Assembly: GCF_035271705.1 (NCBI RefSeq)
Contig: NZ_DATERI010000205.1
Location: 1-13,904, forward strand
Origin: Buttiauxella sp035271705
Lineage (GTDB): Bacteria; Pseudomonadota; Gammaproteobacteria; Enterobacterales; Enterobacteriaceae
DNA: 13,904 nucleotides
Direction of reading: 5' to 3'
The notes below the pieces were generated by a model, which searched no databases, was not told where the DNA came from, and was given only the letters and a program-made list of their open reading frames with translations. Positions 6,834 to 13,461 of the stretch are shown here, one piece after another. Position 1 is the first letter of the stretch; the number at the start of each line of letters is the position of its first letter. Position numbers and translations under genes: made by a program.

Positions 6834-6842
6834 ACTCTACCA
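6834..6842 (-). promoter_or_regulatory. Extended -10 promoter of ssrS
   Basis: On the minus strand TGG-TAGAGT forms an extended -10 element (TGn directly before the hexamer). Its hexamer ends 15 nt before the mature 6S 5' end, which places initiation about 9 nt before that end, matching the short precursor known for E. coli P1. The -35 region is poor. The element lies in the 41-bp gap behind zapA, so any upstream contacts fall in the zapA 3' end. Confidence 0.6.
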
Positions 6843-6859
6843 TAGGTAACTGTGAAGTG

Positions 6860-7189
6860 TTATTCAAAATTTGGACCCTGTCTTTCTGTTATGCGACCTT
6901 GCTCAAGCAACGCTTGTTCGATGGTCTGCTGTAACATCCGAATACGCTCTTCCATATTGGCTGCGTAGTCACGGGTTTTCGACTTTTCTTGAGTCAACTC
7001 ATAACAAATGTTGAGTGCTGCGATGAAAACTAGCTGCTCAGTATTTGTGACTCTAGTGCGAACTTTTAAATCTTGCAACCGCTGATTAAGCTCTTCCGCC
7101 GCATGATTTAGTGCATCCTGTTGTTCAGGCGGACAATTCACGCGCAATGAACGACCGAAAATTTGGATATCGACTGGTTGTGCAGACAT
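6860..7189 (-). CDS. zapA: Cell division protein ZapA
   Basis: Small cytoplasmic protein that bundles and stabilises FtsZ protofilaments at the Z-ring and recruits ZapB. The 109 residues equal E. coli ZapA. The globular N-terminal head holds VDIQIFGRSLRVNCPPEQQDAL (first 26 residues) and LKVRTRVTNTEQLVFIAALN; from about residue 60 a charged heptad-like stretch (TQEKSKTRDYAANMEERIRMLQQ) forms the coiled-coil dimerisation helix. The start is preceded by AGGAAGGTGGC, a good ribosome binding site. A sigma-70-like promoter lies at 7255-7283. It is divergent from ygfB and leads into ssrS and ygfA, so a read-through transcript could join all three. Confidence 0.97.
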   Translation of the reverse strand: MSAQPVDIQIFGRSLRVNCPPEQQDALNHAAEELNQRLQDLKVRTRVTNTEQLVFIAALNICYELTQEKSKTRDYAANMEERIRMLQQTIEQALLEQGRITERQGPNFE

Positions 7190-7225
7190 GCCACCTTCCT
7201 GCTGTTAACTCGCCGGCCTCTCGCT

Positions 7226-7240
7226 AACCTGTGCCAGGTT
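7226..7240. repeat. Short palindrome in the zapA leader
   Basis: AACCTG-TGC-CAGGTT is a perfect 6-bp inverted repeat with a 3-nt loop. It lies between the zapA promoter and start, so it would form a small hairpin in the zapA leader RNA, or it could be a protein-binding dyad shared with ygfB. Confidence 0.45.
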
Positions 7241-7254
7241 CCGAAAGGGGCGCC

Positions 7255-7283
7255 ACTATAGCTATCCCGAAATGAAGATACAA
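7255..7283 (-). promoter_or_regulatory. Promoter of zapA
   Basis: On the minus strand TTGTAT (7278-7283) and TATAGT (7255-7260) are separated by exactly 17 bp: four of six and five of six matches to the sigma-70 consensus. Transcription would start near 7248 and give a leader of about 60 nt before the zapA ATG. Confidence 0.75.
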
Positions 7284-7357
7284 GCCCTTTTCTGGTGCCT
7301 CGAGGTCCCTGGTGGTAGCATAACATGAACTATCCCAGCCAACGATGGCGAATGCGC

Positions 7358-7936
7358 ATGTCTATACAGAACACTCTGCCTGACTACGACTTAGTCGGCC
7401 AACTATTGAACCAACAGGGCGTGGGCCTCACGGCCTCTGAAATGCATGGCTTAATCAGCGGAATGCTGTGCGGCGGCAACAAAGACACCACCTGGCAACC
7501 GCTGTTGCACGACTTGACCAACGAAGGCTTAGCCTTTGGTCAAAACCTTGCCGACACCCTGCGCCAGATGCATGGTGCAACCAGCGATGCGCTGGAAGAC
7601 GACGGATTCTTGTTCCAGCTTTATCTTCCTGAAGGCGACGAAGCGACGGTATTCCACCGTGCTGACGCGTTGGCCGGCTGGGTAAACCATTTCCTGCTGG
7701 GTCTTGGCGTAACGCAACCCAAGCTCGATAAAGTCACTGGCGAAACCGGCGAAGCAATCGACGATTTGCGTAACATTGCGCAATTGGGCTACGACGAAGA
7801 CGAAGATCAAGAAGAGTTGGAAATGTCGCTCGAAGAGATTATCGAGTACGTGCGTGTTGCAGCGTTGCTGTGCCATGACACCTTTACTCGCCCTGTACCG
7901 ACTGCGCCAGAAGTCCAAAAGCCAACGCTACACTAA
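7358..7936 (+). CDS. ygfB: UPF0149 family protein YgfB
   Basis: Cytoplasmic protein of the UPF0149/YgfB family. Its role in enterobacteria is not established; a Pseudomonas homologue modulates gene regulation linked to beta-lactam resistance. The 192-residue product has the E. coli length and is nearly identical from GWVNHFLLGLGVTQPKLDKV onward. It is largely helical and acidic, with the run DEDEDQEELEMSLEEIIEY near residues 147-165. The start MSIQNTLPDYD follows E. coli, but no Shine-Dalgarno is visible before it. An in-frame ATG at 7325 would add eleven residues (MNYPSQRWRMR) and has GGTGG about nine bases upstream, so the longer form cannot be excluded. It is the first gene of the pepP-ubiH-ubiI run, 24 nt before pepP. 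Confidence 0.92.
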   Translation: MSIQNTLPDYDLVGQLLNQQGVGLTASEMHGLISGMLCGGNKDTTWQPLLHDLTNEGLAFGQNLADTLRQMHGATSDALEDDGFLFQLYLPEGDEATVFHRADALAGWVNHFLLGLGVTQPKLDKVTGETGEAIDDLRNIAQLGYDEDEDQEELEMSLEEIIEYVRVAALLCHDTFTRPVPTAPEVQKPTLH

Positions 7937-7960
7937 TAAAAATAAGCTTCAGGAGGTGTA

Positions 7961-9277
7961 ATGAATCAGCACGAATTTCTCCGGCGCCGCCAGGCGTTGT
8001 TAGCCAAAATGGCTCCGGCAAGCGCCGCGCTCATCTTTGCTGCTCCCGAGGTAACACGCAGTGCAGACAGTGAATATCCGTATCGCCAGAACAGCGATTT
8101 CTGGTACTTCACAGGTTTTAATGAACCAGAAGCTGTACTGGTACTGATTAAAAGCGATGAAACCCACAACCACAGCGTGTTGTTTAATCGCCTGCGTGAT
8201 AAAACCGCTGAAATCTGGTTTGGTCGCCGTCTTGGACAGGAAGCGGCACCCGAAAAACTAGGTGTAGACCGCGCGCTGGCGTTTTCTGAAATCGGTGGGC
8301 AACTGCATCAACTGCTGAACGGTCTTGATGTTGTCTATCACGCGCAAGGTGAATATGCCTACGCTGACGGCATTGTGTTTGCCGCACTCGACAAATTACG
8401 CCGTGGTTCTCGTCAAAATCTCACCGCTCCCGCAACGCTTACTGACTGGCGTCCGTGGGTTCACGAACAGCGCCTGTTCAAATCGGAAGAAGAAATTAAA
8501 GCGCTGCGTCGCGCCGGGGAAATCACTGCACTTGCACATACCCGAGCGATGGAAAAATGCCGTCCCGGGATGTTTGAATATCAGCTCGAAGGCGAAATTC
8601 TTCACGAATTTAACCGCCATGGCGCGAGATTCCCGTCTTACAACACGATTGTAGGCAGCGGCGTAAACGGCTGTATTTTGCATTACACCGAAAACGAGAG
8701 CCAAATGCGTGATGGCGATTTGGTGTTGATCGACGCCGGTTGCGAATACCAGGGCTACGCAGGCGACATCACCCGCACCTTCCCGGTAAACGGCAAATTT
8801 AGCGCACCGCAGCGGGCGATTTACGACATTGTGCTCGAATCACTGGAAACCGCACTGCATCTTTACCGCCCTGGCACATCAATGCAGGAAGTCACCACGC
8901 AAGTGGTACGCATTATGGTTACAGGCCTGGTGAAGCTCGGCATTCTTAACGGTGAAGTCGATAAATTAATTGCTGAAAACGCGCACCGTCCGTTCTTTAT
9001 GCATGGCCTGAGCCACTGGCTGGGGCTGGATGTTCATGATGTCGGCGTTTACGGCCCGGATCGTTCGCGCCTACTGGAGGCCGGTATGGTGATTACGGTT
9101 GAACCCGGTTTGTATATTGCGCCCGATGCGGATGTTCCCGCCGAGTACCGTGGTATTGGGATTCGTATTGAAGACGATATTCTCATCACCGCGAACGGAA
9201 ACGAAAACCTGACCGCCAGTGTTGTGAAATCGGCAGATGACATCGAAGCGTTAATGGCGGCGGCACGTCAGCCATGA
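7961..9277 (+). CDS. pepP: Xaa-Pro aminopeptidase P
   Basis: Manganese-dependent proline aminopeptidase II that removes the N-terminal residue from peptides with proline in second position. The product has 438 residues (E. coli 441; the N-terminus is three shorter). The N-terminal AMP_N domain covers about 1-170 and the pita-bread catalytic domain about 175-430. All five metal ligands are present: Asp258, Asp269, His352, Glu381 and Glu404, in the contexts VLIDAG, AGDITR, GLSHWLG, TVEPGLY and IRIEDD. A near-perfect ribosome binding site, AGGAGGTGTA, directly precedes the ATG. Its stop overlaps the ubiH start by four bases (ATGA at 9274-9277), showing translational coupling. Its link with ubiquinone genes is conserved in enterobacteria, but a functional reason is not known to me. 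Confidence 0.97.
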   Translation: MNQHEFLRRRQALLAKMAPASAALIFAAPEVTRSADSEYPYRQNSDFWYFTGFNEPEAVLVLIKSDETHNHSVLFNRLRDKTAEIWFGRRLGQEAAPEKLGVDRALAFSEIGGQLHQLLNGLDVVYHAQGEYAYADGIVFAALDKLRRGSRQNLTAPATLTDWRPWVHEQRLFKSEEEIKALRRAGEITALAHTRAMEKCRPGMFEYQLEGEILHEFNRHGARFPSYNTIVGSGVNGCILHYTENESQMRDGDLVLIDAGCEYQGYAGDITRTFPVNGKFSAPQRAIYDIVLESLETALHLYRPGTSMQEVTTQVVRIMVTGLVKLGILNGEVDKLIAENAHRPFFMHGLSHWLGLDVHDVGVYGPDRSRLLEAGMVITVEPGLYIAPDADVPAEYRGIGIRIEDDILITANGNENLTASVVKSADDIEALMAAARQP

Positions 9278-10452
9278 GCGTGATTATCGTCGGCGGCGGT
9301 ATGGCTGGGGCAACGCTTGCGCTGGCTATTTCCCATTTAACCCACGGCAAGTTGCCGGTTCATTTAATTGAAGCGACCGCCCCTGATTCTGCAGCACATC
9401 CCGGTTTTGATGCGCGAGCCATCGCATTGGCCCACGGGACTTGCCAGCAGTTGACGCGCATTGGCGTGTGGCCTGCAATCAAAGACTGCGCGACCGGAAT
9501 TACATCTGTTCATGTCAGCGATCGCGGTCATGCCGGATTTGTCACGCTGGAAGCCGAGGATTACCAGATCCCGGCATTGGGGCACGTTGTGGAATTGCAC
9601 GATGTCGGGTTGCGTTTATTCGCCATGCTGCGTAAAGCCCCTGGCGTGACATTGCATTGTCCGCAGCGCGTCGCTTCTTTTACTCGTGAAAGCGATAAAA
9701 TCAGCGTTCAGCTTGATGACGGTAAACTTATTGAAGGCAAATTGCTGGTGGCAGCAGACGGTTCCCGTTCGTCGCTCGCCACACAGTGTGGTATCACCTG
9801 GCAGCAACAGGATTACCGGCAAGTGGCGATTATTGCCAATATCGCCACCTCGCAACCCCACAACGGGCGTGCGTTTGAGCGTTTTACCGAACACGGCCCA
9901 CTGGCGATGTTGCCGATGTCTGATGGGCGCTGTTCGTTGGTGTGGTGCCATTCGCAGGACGCACAGGCTGATATCGCACAGTGGGATGATGAACGGTTCT
10001 GCAATGAGTTGCAGCAGGCGTTTGGCTGGCGGCTCGGGCGAATCACCCATGCAGGCACACGCGCGCAATATCCTCTGGCACTCACGACGGCGACACAGTC
10101 GGTTTCGCACCGTGTGGCGCTGGTGGGCAATGCCGCGCAGACCCTTCATCCGATTGCCGGGCAAGGTTTTAATCTTGGTCTACGCGATGTGATGTCGCTG
10201 GCTGAGAATTTGGCGACGGCGTATGACTTATCTCAGGATATGGGGAGTTACGCGGTTTTGGCTGAATATCAACAGCGCCGTAGTGACGATAAAATGGCGA
10301 CCATCGGTGTGACGGATGGGTTAGTTCAACTGTTTGCTAATCGTTGGGCTCCGCTGGTCGTCGGGCGTAACCTGGGGTTGATGGCAATGGGACATTTTAC
10401 CCCAGCACGTGATGTGCTGGCGGGGCGTACGCTTGGCTGGGTTGCGCGTTAA
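9274..10452 (+). CDS. ubiH: 2-octaprenyl-6-methoxyphenol hydroxylase UbiH
   Basis: FAD-dependent monooxygenase that hydroxylates C1 of the ubiquinone ring precursor in the aerobic pathway, acting with the Ubi complex near the inner membrane. The 392 residues equal the E. coli UbiH length. The FAD-binding GxGxxG is at Gly7-Gly9-Gly12 (IVGGGMAGA), the family DG motif is AADGSRS (161-167), and the second flavin motif is LVGNAAQTLHPIAGQGFNLG (284-303). This last has Asn286 where most relatives, including UbiI, have Asp; as I recall, E. coli UbiH shows the same change, so it is a subfamily trait and not a defect. The start ATG overlaps the pepP stop. The paralogue ubiI follows 162 bp downstream, interrupted by a palindrome. 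Confidence 0.97.
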   Translation: MSVIIVGGGMAGATLALAISHLTHGKLPVHLIEATAPDSAAHPGFDARAIALAHGTCQQLTRIGVWPAIKDCATGITSVHVSDRGHAGFVTLEAEDYQIPALGHVVELHDVGLRLFAMLRKAPGVTLHCPQRVASFTRESDKISVQLDDGKLIEGKLLVAADGSRSSLATQCGITWQQQDYRQVAIIANIATSQPHNGRAFERFTEHGPLAMLPMSDGRCSLVWCHSQDAQADIAQWDDERFCNELQQAFGWRLGRITHAGTRAQYPLALTTATQSVSHRVALVGNAAQTLHPIAGQGFNLGLRDVMSLAENLATAYDLSQDMGSYAVLAEYQQRRSDDKMATIGVTDGLVQLFANRWAPLVVGRNLGLMAMGHFTPARDVLAGRTLGWVAR

Positions 10453-10490
10453 AATCTGTCACCCGCCTTATTTATTTGCCATTTTCACCC

Positions 10491-10549
10491 GGGAATGTGC
10501 TCGAAATCCTCACGTACTTTAGTACGCTCCGGTTTCTCCGCGCACTCCC
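10491..10549. repeat. 59-bp imperfect palindrome between ubiH and ubiI
   Basis: The outer arms GGGAATGTGC (10491-10500) and GCGCACTCCC (10540-10549) pair with one mismatch and one G-U. Inner GAAATC (10503-10508) pairs with GGTTTC (10531-10536), and the core CGTACT (10513-10518) pairs with AGTACG (10521-10526). The whole thus folds as one long hairpin in the ubi transcript. It resembles small palindromic intergenic repeats of enterobacteria, but I cannot assign it to a named family. The remaining bases of the 162-bp ubiH-ubiI gap show only the ubiI ribosome site. Confidence 0.7.
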
Positions 10550-10601
10550 AAGACAAACTGGCTGCAACATATACGCCTGGTGAGCAGGTTTAAGAATGTA
10601 A

Positions 10602-10608
10602 AAGGAGA
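10602..10608 (+). promoter_or_regulatory. Ribosome binding site that supports the TTG start of ubiI
   Basis: AAGGAGA lies six bases before TTG at 10615. No ATG or GTG is in frame close by that would keep the conserved N-terminus (QSVDVAIVGGGMVG), so the strong Shine-Dalgarno decides for the rare TTG start. Confidence 0.85.
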
Positions 10609-10614
10609 GTCAAT

Positions 10615-11817
10615 TTGCAAAGCGTTGATGTGGCTATTGTTGGTGGTGGCATGGTTGGACTGGCTGTTGCCTGTGGCCTGCAAGGGTGTGGTTTGCGTGT
10701 TGCGGTACTGGAGAACCACTTGCCGCAGCCGTTGGCACCTGAATCTGCGCCAGCATTGCGTGTCTCGGCCATTAATGCCGCTAGCGAGAAATTGCTGACC
10801 CACCTTGGCGCGTGGCCAAAAATCATCGCCAGCCGTGCGAGTTGTTATCACGGCATGGAAGTGTGGGATCAAGACAGCTTCGGGCATATTGCATTTGATG
10901 ATAAATCATTCGGTTTCAGCCACCTTGGCCACATTGTCGAAAATGCGGTGGTTCATCATGCGTTGTGGCAGCGCGCTGAGCAGTGCAGTGATGTCACGCT
11001 GCTGGCTCCAGTCGAATTGCAACAAGTTGCGTGGGGTGAAAACGAAGCTTTTATTACGCTCAAAGATGGCGCAATGCTGACCGCGCGGTTAGTGGTCGGG
11101 GCTGACGGCGCTAATTCATGGCTGCGTAATCAAGCCGATATTCCGCTCACTTTTTGGGACTATCGTCACCATGCGCTGGTTGCCACCATTCGTACTGCTG
11201 AACCCCATCAGGCGGTTGCCCGTCAGGTTTTCCATGGCGACGGTATTCTGGCTTTCTTGCCGTTAAGCGACCCGCATTTATGCTCGATTGTCTGGTCACT
11301 TCCCCCGCTGGAAGCCGAACGACTGCAACAGTCGAGTACTGAAGCATTTAATCAGGCGCTGTCTGTCGCATTCGATATGCGCCTTGGTCTGTGTCATGTT
11401 GAAAGTGAACGTCAGGTTTTCCCGCTGACAGGCCGCTACGCGCGTAATTTTGCCGCGCACCGATTAGCACTGGTTGGCGATGCAGCCCATACCATTCATC
11501 CGTTGGCCGGGCAGGGCGTGAATCTTGGTTTTATGGATGCCGCAGAACTGATTGATGAAGTCCGACGTTTGCATCGTCAGGGCAAAGACATCGGGCAGCA
11601 TTTGTACCTGCGCCGTTACGAGCGCAGCCGTAAACACAGTGCGGCAATGATGCTTGCCAGCATGCAGGGTTTCCGCGACCTGTTTGCCGGAAACCACCCG
11701 GCGAAGAAACTGCTGCGTGATGTTGGCCTGAAACTGGCGGACACCCTCCCTGGAGTCAAATCGCAACTGGTTCGCCAGGCGATGGGTTTGCATGACCTCC
11801 CAACCTGGCTGCGATAA
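10615..11817 (+). CDS. ubiI: FAD-dependent 2-octaprenylphenol hydroxylase UbiI (VisC)
   Basis: Flavin monooxygenase that hydroxylates C5 of the ring in aerobic ubiquinone synthesis; a paralogue of UbiH, formerly VisC. The 400 residues equal the E. coli UbiI length. Motifs: GxGxxG at Gly10-Gly12-Gly15, DG motif GADGANSWL (162-170), second flavin motif LVGDAAHTIHPLAGQGVNLG from residue 286 with the usual Gly288-Asp289. The start is TTG, as in E. coli according to memory, with a strong ribosome site. It is preceded by 162 bp holding a palindrome, so its expression may be partly uncoupled from ubiH. Behind it, with no spacer to speak of, comes an ERIC element and then the gcv control region. Confidence 0.97.
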   Translation: MQSVDVAIVGGGMVGLAVACGLQGCGLRVAVLENHLPQPLAPESAPALRVSAINAASEKLLTHLGAWPKIIASRASCYHGMEVWDQDSFGHIAFDDKSFGFSHLGHIVENAVVHHALWQRAEQCSDVTLLAPVELQQVAWGENEAFITLKDGAMLTARLVVGADGANSWLRNQADIPLTFWDYRHHALVATIRTAEPHQAVARQVFHGDGILAFLPLSDPHLCSIVWSLPPLEAERLQQSSTEAFNQALSVAFDMRLGLCHVESERQVFPLTGRYARNFAAHRLALVGDAAHTIHPLAGQGVNLGFMDAAELIDEVRRLHRQGKDIGQHLYLRRYERSRKHSAAMMLASMQGFRDLFAGNHPAKKLLRDVGLKLADTLPGVKSQLVRQAMGLHDLPTWLR

Positions 11818-11943
11818 ATACACGTCTACTTCAAGCTGCAGCCGTGTTGGCTGCACTCAGTTCCCCCAGCCGCTGACTTTATTAAGCTCCTGGGGATGCC
11901 TGAGCTGGCCGCCTCGCTCCATCTCGAATTATTTAGAGCCTCC
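11818..11943. repeat. ERIC element (intergenic repeat unit)
   Basis: About 126 bp match the enterobacterial repetitive intergenic consensus: TACTTCAAGCTGCAG at 11827-11841, GTGTTGGCTGCACTCA at 11844-11859, CCCCAGCCGCTGACTT at 11864-11879, TTAAGCTCCTGGGGATG at 11882-11898 and CATCTCGAATTATTTAGAG at 11920-11938. The central CCCCAG/CTGGGG arms and the outer arms can pair, as in other ERICs, forming a long RNA hairpin when transcribed. It begins directly behind the ubiI stop and so could form the 3' end of the ubi operon mRNA. It carries no protein. Exact borders are uncertain by a few bases. Confidence 0.88.
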
Positions 11944-11945
11944 AA

Positions 11946-11961
11946 TGTGAATGTGATCACA
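11946..11961 (+). promoter_or_regulatory. Consensus CRP site of the gcv control region
   Basis: TGTGA-ATGTGA-TCACA fits the CRP consensus TGTGA-N6-TCACA at all ten defined bases. It lies immediately behind the ERIC element and about 285 bp before the likely gcvT transcription start. In E. coli, CRP acts on gcv from a far-upstream site in a GcvA-dependent way, which fits this place. Confidence 0.75.
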
Positions 11962-11980
11962 TACCCTCATTTGAATTATT

Positions 11981-11985
11981 CTAAT
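11981..11985 (+). promoter_or_regulatory. Upstream GcvA-type box (CTAAT)
   Basis: CTAAT, the core reported for GcvA recognition in E. coli, occurs here, about 255 bp before the PurR operator. The E. coli gcv operon has two adjoining far-upstream GcvA sites in this interval. The box is short and assigned mainly by position. Between it and 12160 lie an AT-rich stretch, the perfect palindrome GTTAGCTAAC at 12067-12076, and GGTCATAA at 12057-12064; this AT-rich interval is where Lrp would be expected, but I can place no Lrp site. Confidence 0.45.
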
Positions 11986-12164
11986 CTCACCCACTATCTC
12001 GGATTACTTTTTCTCATCTCTCATTTTTATTGATGCAGTGAATTTGTTTCTGAAATGGTCATAAATGTTAGCTAACGCTAAATTGTGACTTAAACGCTTC
12101 TTGTTTATGCGTGGTTACTCGCATTTTTTCAGTCAAATACTCTGCATCATTCGCTCCTGATTTT

Positions 12165-12187
12165 GGTCATAAGCTAATGCAATGACC
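12165..12187 (+). promoter_or_regulatory. Promoter-proximal GcvA operator
   Basis: GGTCAT (12165-12170) and ATGACC (12182-12187) form a perfect inverted repeat with an 11-nt spacer, the T-N11-A layout of LysR-type sites, and the spacer holds CTAAT (12174-12178). It lies roughly 50-75 bp before the likely transcription start, as does the promoter-proximal GcvA site in E. coli. GcvA is a LysR-family activator/repressor of gcvTHP. Confidence 0.6.
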
Positions 12188-12235
12188 GTTTATCCCTTAT
12201 GGTTTACGCCCCCATTCAATGGTAAGTTCAGACAA

Positions 12236-12251
12236 AAGGTAACGTTTGCGT
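12236..12251 (+). promoter_or_regulatory. PurR operator of gcvTHP
   Basis: AAGGTAACGTTTGCGT matches the reverse complement of the PurR box ACGCAAACGTTTTCNT at all but two positions. In E. coli the PurR site of gcv overlaps the transcription start, which would place the start here near 12239 and give a leader of about 100 nt. I could not identify convincing -10 and -35 hexamers, as expected for an activator-dependent promoter. Confidence 0.7.
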
Positions 12252-12295
12252 CGCTATCGGGAGCGGTGGCGATGTTGGGTTTCGTCTGACGAAAA

Positions 12296-12316
12296 GAAAA
12301 GCGAATAACGCTTTTC
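12296..12316 (+). other. Hairpin in the gcvT leader
   Basis: GAAAAGCG (12296-12303) pairs perfectly with CGCTTTTC (12309-12316) around the loop AATAA, ending 15 nt before the Shine-Dalgarno of gcvT. A second small stem, TTTCG/CGAAA (12280-12284 with 12290-12294), lies just before it. These are possible leader structures; no riboswitch is recognisable. Confidence 0.4.
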
Positions 12317-12340
12317 CACCAGATGGTTAAAGAGGAAAAA

Positions 12341-13438
12341 ATGACTCAAAAGACCCCTTTATTTGAACAGCACAATCTCTGCGGTGCGCGAATGGTAGAT
12401 TTCCATGGCTGGATGATGCCATTGCACTATGGGTCGCAGATTGATGAACACCATGCGGTGCGCACCAACGCGGGTATGTTTGATGTATCACACATGACGA
12501 TTGTTGACCTTAAAGGCAGCCGTACCCGCGAATTCCTCCGTTACTTAGTGGCAAACGACGTTGCCAAACTGACCCAGCCGGGTAAAGCCCTCTACACCGC
12601 AATGCTCAATGCCTCCGGCGGTGTTATCGATGACCTGATTATCTATTTCCAGACTGAAGACTATTTCCGCCTGGTGGTGAACTCCGCCACCCGTGAAAAG
12701 GATTTGGCCTGGATTAATCAACACGCTGCACCTTTCGCTGTTTCTGTCACTGAGCGTGATGATCTGTCGCTGATTGCTGTTCAAGGGCCAAACGCCCAGA
12801 CAAAGGCTGCGCAACTGTTTACTGAAGAACAACGCAATGCCGTTGCTGGTATGAAGCCATTCTTTGGTGTGCAAGCGGGCGACCTGTTTATTGCGACTAC
12901 CGGCTATACCGGTGAAGCCGGTTATGAGATAGCCATGCCCAATGAAAAAGCGGCCGATTTTTGGGCCCAGCTTGTCAAAATTGGTGTGCAACCTTGCGGG
13001 CTGGGTGCGCGCGACACGCTGCGTCTGGAATCAGGTATGAACCTGTATAGCCAGGAAATGGATGAAACCGTTTCTCCCCTGGCCGCCAACATGGGATGGA
13101 CCATCGCCTGGCAACCAGAAGACCGGAATTTCATTGGTCGTGAAGCACTGGAATACCAGCGTGAGAAAGGAACCGACCAGCTCGTGGGTTTGATCATGAC
13201 GGAAAAAGGCGTATTACGTAATGAGTTGCCTGTTCGTTTTGCTGATGAGTCTGGCAACATTCATGAAGGTGTTATCACCAGCGGGACTTTCTCGCCGACG
13301 TTGGGTTATAGCATTGCATTGGCTCGTGTTCCTGCGGGCATTGGTGAAACGGCCATTGTGCAAATCCGTAACCGAGAAATGCCGGTAAAAGTCACTAAAC
13401 CTATTTTTGTTCGCGGCGGTAAAGCTGTCGCGCAGTGA
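12341..13438 (+). CDS. gcvT: Glycine cleavage system T protein (aminomethyltransferase)
   Basis: T protein of the glycine cleavage system: moves the methylene group from the aminomethyl-lipoyl arm of GcvH to tetrahydrofolate, releasing ammonia and giving 5,10-methylene-THF. The 365-residue product is one longer than E. coli GcvT, with an extra C-terminal Gln. Family motifs are present: RMVDFHGWMMPLHYGSQ (17-33), NASGGVIDD (90-98), TTGYTGEAGYEIA and GLGARDTLRLE, and the C-terminal barrel with SGTFSPTLGYSIALARVP. The start MTQKTPLFEQHNL aligns with E. coli and has AGAGG five bases upstream; an in-frame ATG at 12323 would add six residues and lacks such a site. It is the first gene of the operon, expected to be induced by glycine through GcvA and repressed by PurR. 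Confidence 0.97.
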   Translation: MTQKTPLFEQHNLCGARMVDFHGWMMPLHYGSQIDEHHAVRTNAGMFDVSHMTIVDLKGSRTREFLRYLVANDVAKLTQPGKALYTAMLNASGGVIDDLIIYFQTEDYFRLVVNSATREKDLAWINQHAAPFAVSVTERDDLSLIAVQGPNAQTKAAQLFTEEQRNAVAGMKPFFGVQAGDLFIATTGYTGEAGYEIAMPNEKAADFWAQLVKIGVQPCGLGARDTLRLESGMNLYSQEMDETVSPLAANMGWTIAWQPEDRNFIGREALEYQREKGTDQLVGLIMTEKGVLRNELPVRFADESGNIHEGVITSGTFSPTLGYSIALARVPAGIGETAIVQIRNREMPVKVTKPIFVRGGKAVAQ

Positions 13439-13461
13439 ATTTCGAAATCAGGAGAAAAACA

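Noticed and set aside
10164..10201. UbiH as a damaged hydroxylase because GD is replaced by GN at residues 285-286
   Set aside because: The surrounding motif is intact, the length is full, and E. coli UbiH has, as I recall, the same Asn; it is a subfamily trait.
12239..12340. Glycine riboswitch in the gcvT leader
   Set aside because: The leader is only about 100 nt, shows simple hairpins and none of the conserved glycine aptamer core; enterobacteria control gcv through GcvA, PurR and Lrp.
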